Shown here in pieces: positions 35,878 through 48,200 of a stretch of 64,000 nucleotides of DNA. The stretch is taken from contig NW_020312082.1 in NCBI RefSeq assembly GCF_002999335.1, positions 1-64,000 of the forward strand. The letters run 5' to 3'. The notes below the pieces were generated by a model. The model did not search any database. It saw only the letters and a program-made list of their open reading frames with translations, and had not been told where the DNA came from. How positions within the stretch are numbered: position 1 is the first letter of the stretch; every line of letters starts with the position of its first letter. Both the position numbers and the translations under genes were made by a program. The stretch is from Cyclospora cayetanensis (lineage: Eukaryota > Apicomplexa > Conoidasida > Eucoccidiorida > Eimeriidae).

Positions 35878-36720
35878 TTACTGCTCTGCAACATCGGCAT
35901 AAGACGCGAGGGCCATGGGTGTGCCTGCATTCTTTCCAGTGTTGAGCGCAGATAGTTGTCGTACGCGTCGTGAACTGCTTTCTTGTTGCTGGCTTTGCTT
36001 ATCGGAGCCTAGCCCCTGTAGTGAACCACTGCTAACCCAGCTGCTGCAAAGGCTTTTGAGGACCTGCTTGTCTACTGCAGTAATAAACTTAGCCAAAGCA
36101 TCCCTGCCACTTTCAGTGAATAAGAGTGGGAGCATCGAGCATTCTGAGCTGTCGGTACTGCCCTTGGTGCTGCTACGAATTTCCCGCAATGCCTGGATTA
36201 ACTCGTGCGTGGGCCGGACAAAGTCACACCCTGAAGCAGCAGCACGTATTTCTGGGTTGGAGAATACATCAGTGAAGGTGCGTTCTATCTCTTGCAGGAG
36301 CAGAGGCATGTCTGCATCGCTCAGTGGTCCATGCCGATGAGCATGAGTTTCCTGTTGCAGCTGGCGAGTTGCCAGGTCGCAGAGCAGTGCTGCTTTGAGT
36401 TTTGCGCAGAAGAGGTTTTTCAAATGAATATGTAACTCTATTGGAGAGCCTCCCTTTACACAATTGATAAGCTCATCCGGTGTGCCCAGGCTGGGGTTCG
36501 CTACTGCAAGCTCCTCAGCCCACGAACTGCTGGGAATTTCTGCTGCTGTAGCTGCTGCAGCCGCATCAGCTCCTGCCTGAGCTGCTGCAGCGGGGAGACC
36601 CAAAGCCAGCAGTCTCTTGCGATGCCGTTGCCTACACAACTCGGCGTTATTCGAGACCGCCTGTTCACTGAGGGGTTCGTATGGCTTTCCATATATTTCA
36701 GGAATGCCTTGAGGGCCCAT
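35878..36720 (-). CDS. Hypothetical protein, 280 aa, helical and Ala-rich
   Basis: An uninterrupted frame from ATG 36720 to the TAA at 35880-35878 gives 280 residues. It starts MGPQGIPEIYGKPYEPLSEQ, has a basic helix (CRQRHRKRLLALGLP), an Ala run and then a long predominantly helical body (LKNLFCAKLKAALLCDLATR; SGRDALAKFITAVDKQVLK). There is no signal peptide or membrane segment. The C-terminus is Ser/Gln-rich. An upstream in-frame TTG at 36765 is not a credible start. The family is not recognised. It sits directly upstream of the PhyH gene on the same strand, but nothing links the two functionally. It could also be one exon of a larger gene. Confidence 0.5.
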   Translation of the reverse strand: MGPQGIPEIYGKPYEPLSEQAVSNNAELCRQRHRKRLLALGLPAAAAQAGADAAAAATAAEIPSSSWAEELAVANPSLGTPDELINCVKGGSPIELHIHLKNLFCAKLKAALLCDLATRQLQQETHAHRHGPLSDADMPLLLQEIERTFTDVFSNPEIRAAASGCDFVRPTHELIQALREIRSSTKGSTDSSECSMLPLLFTESGRDALAKFITAVDKQVLKSLCSSWVSSGSLQGLGSDKQSQQQESSSRRVRQLSALNTGKNAGTPMALASYADVAEQ

Positions 36721-39700
36721 GGCCGACGGGCAATGGCGTTGTTTATATCGGTGCAAAAGCAGCAACGCTGCACCTGCGCATACAAGCAGTCACAGCGATG
36801 TGTCACCCTCTGGAGATAAGGTCAAGCAGACCCTCGTAGTTGGACTAGCCAAAATTGGAGGCAGGCTCTGTGAACTTTTGTGCAGCATCGATTCTCAAGC
36901 AGGTTCACGTGCTCCAAACTCTTCAGCTTAGCTATCACTGCTCTTACCACCTGCTACAACCGTCGTTGCAGTGCCGGCAAGGCATTGCAGGGCTCTGCGG
37001 ACCGCCCTGGGCCTCATCGAGGAGACGGCAGGTCGTTGTGCCGCTAAAGATTCAGGAACGTGCTGTGTCCCACCAGCTAAACGTCTTTGTGATGGACACG
37101 TTTCTCTTATGTCTATATAAAATGAGGAAAACGAAGGGAAAACAAATGTGTCTTGGTTTTTCATTGTCGACTAACTGGGGCCCCCTACCCCAGGAGACCC
37201 CACCCGATAACTTGATGGGGCTGGGAGTTCCTGAGCCATGCTATATGGTAATTTCCTAAAACTACGGTGGATAGATTCACACGCAAATGAGGAATATTGC
37301 AGACAGTAGAATACAGCAAATGACACAAAGCTTATGGAGATTAATACTGCCAACAAACATCAATCTACATCGACCAGGACTTGAGTGTCCATTTGGAACA
37401 AGCGGAGGCATTTCATCACAACCTGTTATTGAGAAAGGTCTACTTCTAAACCGTACTTAACAGATGGAGGTTGTAAAAGGCTTTAATTTAAGTTTGGCGC
37501 ATGCACAGATGGTGGATGGGGCGACGAAAAATCGTGCTGTGAGAACAAAATCTGGACGCAACAGCTGATTCCTGCATAGCGTTGTAGGAAGATTTCATAG
37601 CTTGATATATAGCCTCCAATCATCTCTAAATTATTAGTGCTGACGCAGATTGAGCGGTATTCCGGTCTCAGACATGCTTATTTACTTTCTACTACGCTAG
37701 ATGTGTTTAACTAGGCACTAGTAAACGAACTGACAATTTAATTCGTTTGTTTGTGTATCTTATACATTGCACACCCACGTTGGCTAGATTCAGACACCTG
37801 AGTTGTAGTTTGCTTGTGCGTTATATATAATTTGCAGCAAGCTGTGACTGCTCAGCGTGTTTGGAGGGTGCAGGGATCGGTGTGGAACCTGCAGCTCCCT
37901 CTTCATGGCGGGATCTCTCTGACAGGCTGGCAGGCGAATGTCTAAGTTCTTGTGTAACGCAGTCAGTAACTTTCTATCAAGTTTGTATTGAGTGCAGAGT
38001 TCATTAACTCCCTACAGCGACCTCAGATAGAACGGGAAACCTGGTAGCACCGCATGGTTCGATGCAGCTGTTACCTGCTCAACTCGTAACTGTGGACGCA
38101 GTGGGATATAATCTTCCTTCTACAACGACTGTCTGGTCCGATTGCGCTATTTATTGGTTGAATAACTTAGTATAACGTGACAACATGCGGGGAGAAAAAA
38201 TCTCTGGCAATGATGTATAGCGGTGGCAAAACGTGTGTTGGGGCAGCAGAGGCATTCTTGCGAGCCGAAATAAACGCAGCAGCTCTAACAGCTAGTAAAG
38301 AGGCATGAAATCCTGACCTATCAAATGGCCGTGGATGCGCTGATAAGGTTATGCCGCCTAGTACAGTAGGACGGCCGAAGGAGGGGCAAGTACTCGAAGG
38401 TTTCATCAGCCGGTACAGATGTATGTCGACTTTTTCTCCTTTTACATAAGGAGGAACGAGGGCTCTTTGCAACATGCACATCGGAAGGAGAAGCGCTTCA
38501 ATGGTTTCTCAGCTCACGCACATGACGGAGTCTGCCTGCACGGATTAGTACAGTTCAAGACTCCATACAAGCCCTGACCTACTGGTTTCTACCGAGATCA
38601 AGTAAATCGCAAACTGAGAGTACTTAAAAGGCTAAAGCAAAAAGCTCATCAATATGAAGAAATGTAAAGCTTTGGTTTGTATAAACACAAGGTAGATGGA
38701 ACAGCTGCTTTAACAGTGGCTTACCTAGGCTAAACGAAGTGGCGCATTATGTGGTTGCAAGGTGGGTAGTGACTCAGCGAGTCGACAACCAATCGGTTGG
38801 GCTGACGAACATGATGGAGTGCGTGAAATTTCCGAAGAGAATTGCGTATCTCATGCGTCTTTGGCTAAAATATATAAGCCAAGTAGGAACAGAACCAATG
38901 GATGTCGGGTTGGGTCTCCTGGCCCTAGCATACAATTCAGGATAAATGACAGAAGAAATCTAAAAGGAACCCACCCACCCTCCAAAGGATTTCACACGGC
39001 CCTCTATGCAGCTTTTTCTATAGTAGGATATTAGGTCCTATAATCCCGAGGTGCAAGCACATGCGAAAGGGCAAAAAGCTTTAACAACGGAACTAGGCTC
39101 TGCGGAAGCAGGCTGCTTAGCGAGCAACGCTCGTACACCTGGGAAATGGAAAGCCACCTGCTCAGGCTGCGGTGCAGTAAAACCGCCGTTCGGCTCCAGA
39201 TCCACAACAGGTCGATTCCGCGCTCACGCTAGTTTATTTAAATGGCCAATAGGTGATATAGTTGCCTGATACTGGGCCATAGTGGTTTTCTTCTATGAAG
39301 AGACGGCACAGAGGTGCGATATACTTGATCACTCATTGGCACAATCCCTTAGCAAATCCCTGGATCAGACCCAAGCCATGCCCCATAGTATCCGGAGCCC
39401 CCCCCAATTAAAGAAGATACATAAAAGCAGGAGGAAGCTTTGCGCTAAGGCACACTGCAGGAATTGGTAGGGAATTCAGGGCGTAACATGATGCTAGTGC
39501 CAAAAACGGACGAAAGATGGCGGATGGGTTGTCACGAAGACTCCGAACATATTCGGCGTGAAGCACAAGTTTGTAATACCTTAGCTTGCAGAATTACAGA
39601 GCAAGAATGCACCCGACATCTGACTTGACAGATGCTTTTTACTAATCCCTCTTCACCTTGGTGACAGGCAGAAAACGGCTTTCGACACTCGCACTCGCAA

Positions 39701-42700
39701 ACTTGAGTAGCCTGCATCCCTTTTGGCCATGTCGATGCCCTAGCTCAACTAAAGCAGCAAGTTTATAAGGAGTGACATGGGTCTATTAAGGGGAAGTGGA
39801 TGGTTGTCGTCATGGCTGACGTCTTGGTATTTAGCCGAAACGCTCAAGAGGAGCTGCAGCACCTACAGCGTAAGCATTCGTTGCTACAGGACAAGCAGTA
39901 ATATGTGAAGGCATGCAAGTGTAATTCTGCGTTTCGGTTGCAAGCATGAAGCAGGATCCAGAAAAACTTGGAGCACGCACGGCGCGGCGTGTAGCTTTAT
40001 ACACCCACAAGGACGTTGTGAAGTTCTATGAGCGTGAACGTCTTACCATATTTGAATTCTTGGTTGTGCTCGGATCGCTGCACCTTTGACTGGTCTACTT
40101 CAGAAAGCACGGTTCATACTTTGAACAGAGGAGGCAGATGCCGCTACAGGGACGTTTATCGCCAGCCTTACATCTCCGGCTCATGTGTCGCCCGACTGTG
40201 AGCGCCATTTTCTCTAGCATCTGATGCTGGTGAAAATGGCGCCGGGTGTAATTCTCTCTCCTAGCAGCCTGCAGATCCTCCAAAGCACCGAATCATTGTT
40301 TGCTTTTCTCAGTGATTCATCAGAACCCAACAGGGGTCTCCGGGGCGGGAAAGGAGCTTGATGTGGTGTTAGGCAAAAAATGCCGTCGACGAGGCGTAGG
40401 TGTACTGTCCAAACCAAGTAGCGGTCTCTAGTGTATCGTCTGAAAGGCTTACAGGACTTGGATAATGTTGGAGTTGTTCGGTGGCTTCAGTGCCTTACTG
40501 TAGTGTGCCTTCAAAGTGAATTATATCAAGGGCAGCAGCAAAACGGCTACCAATTCACTATCGCGGAACGTTAGCAGCCCACTATTATGCAGTACAACTA
40601 CTGTTGCCTGTGATGATTAACGGCTTTTACCAATATTGCGTCTGTCTGATGCCTTTGACACCCGTATGAAGCAAGCTCTATGAAGTAAACTGTCGAGTAC
40701 ATGGTTGCTCCGTACAGTTTATCGAGTTATTCTCCAATATAAGGATCAGTGTCTTGTGCTTAGCACTTTCAGGATCTTCATGTAAACGCATCTTCGCCGC
40801 CTTTCATCCGTTTTCGGCACGAACACCAAGTTAAGCCCAAGTTGCTGATCAATTTCTATTGCCAAGAAATTCAGAATGGCCAAAGGGTGAAACGGTGCCA
40901 CGCTGTGATTTACATGCAGTGATTCAAAACAACGCGGAAACCGCTGCTTTCACATTCCGGTTGCGCTCCCCAGTAACCCTTGGCACGGATCACATGGCCA
41001 TGTCCTTTGGGGACGTTGAGGGATTCATACTACATTGAGAAAAACTAACGGTTTCCCTGGTGGCTTGCGAGGAGCCTTGGAGCAGGAGAGAACGCAGTGT
41101 CATGCACAGAATGTTAGCACTCAAGCCTCACAATTTTCCTTGCTCCGGCCTTTTGCAAAAAAGCCTTCTGCTTTGTGAACTGATTTAGACGGACCTGGTT
41201 TGGACTGCAATGCTGGGTCAAGTGTCAGTAGGATTTTCGTCGTTGTCAACAGACTAGGAGTATCATTACGAACAGGGATCCGAAGTCTCTTCGCACGTAT
41301 TCTTGTCACGTCACATTCCGCCTACACATTGACCATAAGTTGACCTTTGCGAGCCACCCTGAGGGAGATGCACACACCAAGCGTACCAAAAACAGTGTTC
41401 TGCACTATTGGCTACTTGATGGTCTCCATAATCCAGTTGCTCAAATTAGGCTTCTTCCTGATGACCAATACGCTTATATTGAACCGGTACACTCGAGCAC
41501 CGATTGCTCCACCTCATATCTAGTTACACTGGTGAGTCCGTTTCCGAGCCGGGCCTGGACTTGATGGTCCGAAGTCAGTAGCAACCCTCGGCAACGCAGG
41601 GAGTTCAAAAGAAAGCTTGAGAGTGCACGCAAAAAATACTCAACGCTTAGGAGAGAAGCGCTGGCAATCCTAATAGGCTGTGGCCCGCTACGTGTTTCAA
41701 GCCTGGAGATCTTGGTCCTGGTGGATCAGCAGGCTTTACGAGGTCCACCAGACTGCGACCTAACGAAGAATCAGGCAGACGGCTCGTGCCGATTGCAAAG
41801 CTCCCGCGAATCTAGCTTGCTTACTTTATCGACTTCCGTAAAGGTAGGGCTGCCAAAAAAGCTACCAATATTGTATTCTTAAAGAAGTTTTAAAGCTCCC
41901 CCAATTATTAAGGGACTTTGCCGCGCACGCAAGTGACCTCTGGGGAAGCGAAGGATCAACAAAAGCCTCTATGGTTGTTCAATTCTAAGAGTTCTGAGCA
42001 CTGGCACTCCATTAGACTGGGTAGCTAGTGCAACGAAGTGGGGAATGCGGGTCGCAGTGCTTGACGGAGAATTAACTTCTGGCTTACTTATTCGCAATAA
42101 AAGTTGTGGCCCAGGCTGTTAATTAATGCTGGCTACCACTAAATACATTCCTTGGGTACTTTTATAATTGTAGTTCTGCAGCGACTTTTGCTGCATGAAA
42201 CAGCAGTCTTCATTCATGGGTACTGTTTTGAAATTGCCAGTGTAGCTAGTCTCTGCAGCTCGATGTAGGGCCAGTACTCTCAGAGTGTCTTTGCATCCTC
42301 TCTTGCCCTTTTTTTGGGCTTTGAATCCGACTTCGCAGCATAATTGAGCTATATTTGCATGTAGAAATCGCTCTGCCACGCAAGGGCATTGCTGAACGAG
42401 TGTGTACTTTGGCTTCCCTAGCATATTTACGTCGCTGCTTTGTCGCAGCAGGCTGCATAAGCATTCAGCACTTCGACGACAGTGAACTGTTACGCGCTCT
42501 CGATTCTGTTGGGTTCGTTTCTCTTTTGTTGCTGCCACATGCGTACGCCTTGCTTCCTTTCAATTTGCTTTCATCGCCTCATGTCTGTAATATTCCATTC
42601 GAAATTTATATAAGGAGACGGGACGCAGAACATACTTAAAATTAATTATTCAAACACTTCTTGGATGCCATTTGAAAGACCTTTCTCCTTCCCTTGTTAG

Positions 42701-44238
42701 AGGTTGTGGGGGTATCGTCGTAAGGGAGGAGGGGCAGCTAGAGGGTGCATAGCTGCATTCTGTAAGAAGTCCGAGCAAGCACAACTGGTTTCACGTAGCA
42801 GGTGGCACACACACTCAACGTGCGTTTTGTGCAAAGCTAATGTTAATAATCAAATAAATAAGCTCTACGGTGGGATTAATCATTTAGGCGATTCTATCTT
42901 AACACTTAGCTGAATAAGTACTGAGGCAGAAAGTGTTTAGGCATATCGTGGCGCGCTGTAATGCCTTTTTCGCATTCAGTTCCGCGCGTCTGCTTGCTTG
43001 GAAAATGAAGATACGCACGGAACTCTTCTGCTGTACTACACGCACAGTGTCTCGAAGGACAGGTACAAAACACGAGGGCTTGTGTTTTGAGATTAGGTGT
43101 GCAAATGAAGTGCAAGGTACAACTGAACACTTTCTAGTGCGCTAGTTATTCTCAACTAAAAATTATTATAGATTTCACTGTATGATTTGCCTTTTACTCT
43201 ATCTTTATCGTGCGAAGCAATATCAGCTAGACACGAAACGGCGCAATGCAGCGTGTGTGTACCCGCTTTGTGCGACTAGCTCTCTCGCTGCCTCCAGTGA
43301 GTAGACAGCTACCCGAAATAATAGTATGAAAGCACATATAAGTATTATCAAAATAGTCAAATTCCTGGGAAACAATTATGCTTTTGGCAGCTGCCTGAGA
43401 GTAGTGTGTAAATGAATGTGGATGTTTCGTCGAAGGACGGGGGTGGAGGGGCAAGGGGAAATTTGCTCGTTGAAGCTCACAGTCTACACCGAAGCCATCG
43501 TCAGCATTCACACGTTGGGGATATGAGCTCTATGATTCGGGCTTTCAAATTTCAAGAAAGAACCCATTGTAGAATCTTGCCTCGGTTTGGTTGTAGTGCA
43601 GTAGACGTTACCGTTTAAAGCGGCATGGCAGACGCTAGCTCATGGGATCATTTCCGCTTATAGATGCACAAACACGTGCCGCCATCAAACATATCTTAGC
43701 TAGTTTCAGTGGGTAGAAGACAAAAGGCTCGATAACACATGGGGTTGGTGGGGCTGGCTTCTGTGCAAAGGCCTGCTTATAAAAGGTAGTGACCCAGGTG
43801 AGTCTAGTTGAAGCCTTCTATAGTATGGTGAATAATCGATATAAGCTAAAGTAATCACATGAAAAATGGCCTTAAGGGGCACATAGGGCTGTTTCGCTGA
43901 ATAACATGTATAAATCTGTAGGAACTGCTGAGTGCAACGTATCTAGCGGCCTTCCAACCTGAGGCTGGAGGCGCCTAAAGGAGGCTCAACCAGCGTGTTT
44001 GTTCCACCCCAGCGATTTTTGGCCTAGTTCTAATAAGACGTCGGCACTGAGGTAAGTAGTACTGCGGATTTGGGAACACGGTACTTTTTAAAGGAAATTA
44101 TCTCCAAGAAGGGCACCCGGAACTTCCAGAATAAATAAGGTTGACTCAACGGCTTAGGGCCTACTATTGAGTATAATATAAAGCTGCAAGCAGCTTTCGA
44201 ACCAGTTTTATCTTTCCGACACCCCAACTTGGGCTTCG
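36721..44238. other. 7.5-kb stretch without convincing genes
   Basis: I found no frame with both good splice sites and recognisable content. The best candidate is a minus-strand ATG frame of 104 codons at 38481-38167 (begins MCMLQRALVPPYVKGEKVD), which I do not consider supported. Frames near 41.3, 42.1-42.6 and 45.0 kb overlap antisense frames. No transposase, reverse transcriptase or long repeat was recognised. Confidence 0.4.
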
Positions 44239-45122
44239 TTAAAAATGATAAAGCAAAGTGCTTAATCTCAACGTGTCCACAATATTCGCCCGTAGCTCCT
44301 TTGTGTGCACAGGAGGAAAGTTAAGAAGGTGCAATATTCGTAGGGTTAAGGCTAACTCTACCGGAGGAATGCCTAATGCCATGCTGATCCTGCTCTGTAC
44401 TACCGGTGTTTCGTACAGAACCTGGAAACAGTTGGCAAGGACTGGGACAGCGTACCGCATGAGATTAAGGATGGCAGCATACGCATATAGGTCTAACTTT
44501 TGGGTAAGTTACTTGGTGGCGGGCTTATTACAGCCTTCTAGGCAGCTGTTTATCTTGGGTGTCAGCTTGAGGATCACTTGATGTCCAGGAAAAGTCACCT
44601 TTGCACCCAACGGAGAAACTTGTCCCTTTGTCTTAAAAGCTTAACTTTTCGTATTTGTGCTGACATCACACACAATGCGACTTAATAATCCTGGCCTTAT
44701 ATCAAGTTTTTTCTGACTGAATGGGTAGGCACGCGTACAGATATTCTACTATTACCTGCAGTGTGCACGAATTATTAGCAAAGTAGGCCACAAAGTTTCT
44801 CATCTCAAAAACGGCATACTGAATCAGCATTGTCGTACGTTCTGTGGTGTATCTTTTAAGAGTGGTCATCGGTAATCTCTCCCAAGGAGCTGTAGGATCA
44901 TTAAAGGCTTAATCTTAGATGCGGTGGTTGCTGATAGGGAAGGCAGTAGGGCCGAGCACACTGGTGATATCGTCATAATTATCATATAAAAAAGTGAAGA
45001 AAACGCTGGAATGCTCCACTAGACCCTGGTGGCATCCGCTTGAGGATACTCTTGAGATGCGGCCCAAGGCATCGCAGGTAACGCTTCCACAACTATCTAG
45101 CAAACAGGCAGCGTCTTGAGGC
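44239..45122 (-). CDS. Candidate two-exon minus-strand gene, unknown
   Basis: One exon candidate (45122-44915) follows a CAGTTTTCAG acceptor and reads PQDAACLLDSCGSVTCDALG and later FFTFLYDNYDDITSVLG. A second (44421-44239) follows a good acceptor (CCAACTGTTTCCAG) and reads VVQSRISMALGIPPVELALT then LRILHLLNFPPVHTKELR to a stop at 44239. Both look like real protein but each ends in its own stop, so they may be alternative last exons or belong to different genes. The head-to-head neighbour is the calpain-like gene starting at about 45.2 kb on the other strand. Confidence 0.3.
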
Positions 45123-45241
45123 CTGAAAACTGGGAGGTAGAACAGCATCAGTGAAAGAAACAATGAAACGGAGAGTCAATGCCACTAGCTGATGCTGCAT
45201 TACGATCTCTCTGGGCCTCTGAATCTGTCTGTAGAATTCAG

Positions 45242-48200
45242 GGCTCAAGGGGGACGACGGCCTCTATGAGGACGCTGAGTTTCCTGGAAATCCACCTGTT
45301 CCATCGTTAAAGCCTCCTGTAAGTTTTTAGTAAGCAGTGCCGACAGCTTTATGTTAGGCTGCAAAATGGATTACGTACCTGCACTTATGCAAGAGTGTTC
45401 CTGTGTGTTCTTTGTGTAGGGGAGTGAAGGGGAACCCCCAGGCATTTTAAAGGGGCTGCTCTGGAGGCGGCCTGACGAAATCGTATTTTCCATGCAGCAT
45501 CAACAAGCCAAGTCTCATCAGACATCTCGATTGCAGCAGCAACAACGAAATTCTGCACAGGAGCAGCTGTTTTCGCAGCCCCATGCAGAGAGGCGGGCAA
45601 TTTTGTTCAACAGCAGCAGACCTGCTTCCACTGTCGTTCAAGGGCTGCTGCCATCGCACGCATTTGCTGCTGCTGCTAGCGGCCTAGCCATTTCACACCC
45701 TCTAGCTATCAGAGAGGCTTTGATACACCCACAGCATTGGCGGTATATGAAGCCAAAGCACAGAGACCACGACGGCTGGCAGCTGGCTTAGCGGAGATTA
45801 GCCATAGGCTGCCACACTACAGTCGGTGGCAGAACGACTGCTTGCTGCATACTGCTTCTTCTAATAAGCATAGTGAGTGTGCAGAGAAAAACGATAGCAT
45901 ATACATTCATTGCTGCTGTGGGGGGGCTCTTGTGTCTCGATTCAGAGCGCGTGGCTTGTTCTGCGTAGCCTTCTTCCGGTCAGGGGAAAGAGAAGTGGTG
46001 TGCATAGACACCCGATTGCCCTGCCGCCGCTCGCAACAGCTCAAAGAGCACAACAGACAGTCTCGTCGGTCAACCAAGGGAAGCAGCTCTGAGGCACGAA
46101 AGTCGCGGAGCAGTAACGGAAAAGGCACATTATTGAGAGCAGCGCCTTTGAAGGAATGCCCTCCTAATTGCGCCACTTCGGCAGCGCTGCAGATTCAAGA
46201 GGGCAACTCTCAGCTCTGCTCGAGCAAACGTATATCTTCAGTAAGCCCAAATAGCGAAAATGGCTACCGATGCACTCTGGACAGTACAGAGGCACAAGCG
46301 GACGCCACGGACTCGCTCATAGAATTCGCGTGAGCTTTGCCACCCCTAGTATTTCCTCACCACACTGCGGGCCTCGAGAGTGGTTTTGCGACAATATATC
46401 TAAACACAGAAACCGTTGTATACCGTCCGAAATTTCCTGCGTCGCATTCAAGGCTAGCAAGCGGAAGTACCCACTTCGCGTGATATAACAGCATATATTC
46501 TTTGCTCGAATTTTTTTTTCTCACGGACAGATTCACTCACTGCCACGCTTTCGAGGAAGTATGGCTACCTCTCCTGGAAAAGGCTTATGCCAAGTTCCTC
46601 GGTTCTTATGAGGCTGTAGCACAAAGGTGAGCCTTAAGCCTTAAACAATAAATGGTAAGCATTATACAGGAACAGGCTTTACTAAGCGTGTGTGACATCT
46701 GTGCAAGGATTCAGGAGCTTCCGGGATATACTTGTCGACTTGACAGGAGGCGTTGGTCCGCCCACACAAGGACACCAAGGGCTTTACATCCCAGCCTCCA
46801 GTTTCTGACCCAAACTATAGTGTCACGTGCTGTCCACGGAAGCGTTTCGCTTTAAATCGTATGCTTCAGTCTTTCTTGTGCATCTGCTCAGTTGAGGAAG
46901 TGGAGGTCGCGTGCTTTGACGCTCCTGTGCTGTGGGCCAAACTAAGGAAGTGCGCTGACGGTGTCCCCTATGTATCTACGCAGGTCTTCTGAATGAAAAC
47001 CTGTTGGCAAATACCAGTAGTGCCAAATGCATGCATTTTTGCATATAATTAAGATAGTGGAGCCTATAGAGTCATTTCTCAACGTGCATGCAAATGTGTC
47101 TGTCAATAAGCGTGCATCCACATATTCTTCCAGCCAACCAATATTACCTTCTCTCAATGCCGAACCCGAGTAGTATTTACACATATTTAGATGTAGACTC
47201 CTAAGGTCAATTTGTTTGCTCTTTACCGTGTATGGGCTTTATCGGCGTCTACAACAATGTACAGCTACATGAATAAAGCACACCCGGTGAAGCGCACAAC
47301 GAAAGAAAATAGTGAATGCTGCACACACGAATGTTACTTCTAGGACTATATGCACAAGGCACAGAAGCCGGTACTCCTGCGTACACTTACACGTGCATAC
47401 ACATAGATGCAACGAATACATGAAAAGGCACATGTCTTGTTGGTGTTGTATTGCTGTTTACTGTAGGGCCTTCTGCACTGGGGGATGTTTTATAAGCAGC
47501 ATTGCCAGGGGCACAGCCACAGAAAAAGAAATACTCTCCAACAGGCAATATACCGTTGTCGATGTCGTACGGGTATGCAAACACAAAACTTCCAACCCTC
47601 TACCACAAAATCTTGTCCTGACATCTAGTCTTTGTACAGCCTGTCTGCAGGCCTCGCCCACTCATTGAGGCATTTGGCAATAAGGGCAGCACAAGTGCAG
47701 ACTTCAATGCCGTTCGTATCACAGTCAATGCCAATTTAAAGCACCCGCATCTGCTAAATGTTGGCTCTAGTTGGGAAATCTTTAGATTCATTTGGCACAC
47801 CCATGGCTTTGTAGGTTGAAGAACTGCGGCTAGTGCGGCTACACAACCCCTGGAAGGTCCCCACTTGGCGAGGAGAATTTTCTGATTATCATCGGTCCTG
47901 GACTCAGTATCCAGGTGCTTTATTACATCATAAACCACACATTCTGGCACTGTTGAATCTAAACCATCCATGAGCTGTAACTTCGGAGACTAGCAAGTCA
48001 TGACTGCGAAATGGTGATGGTATAAACTGATACAGTGTGTATGGCTGATGCACTCTCTGCAACAGCGCAGCAGGACCAAGACAATAAGCAGTCTGGAGAA
48101 GGAACCCACGGCCTTTTCGAATGGTATCTGGTCCGGTGTCCCTGTTTTGTCCTGTCTCTGGCCGCCAGACCTGAAAGAGAGGCTAAACTACAAGTTTGGA

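Noticed and set aside
43760..43820. Possible RNA gene or repeat near a TATAAAAG box
   Set aside because: No cloverleaf, conserved RNA motif or repeat partner could be seen by eye.
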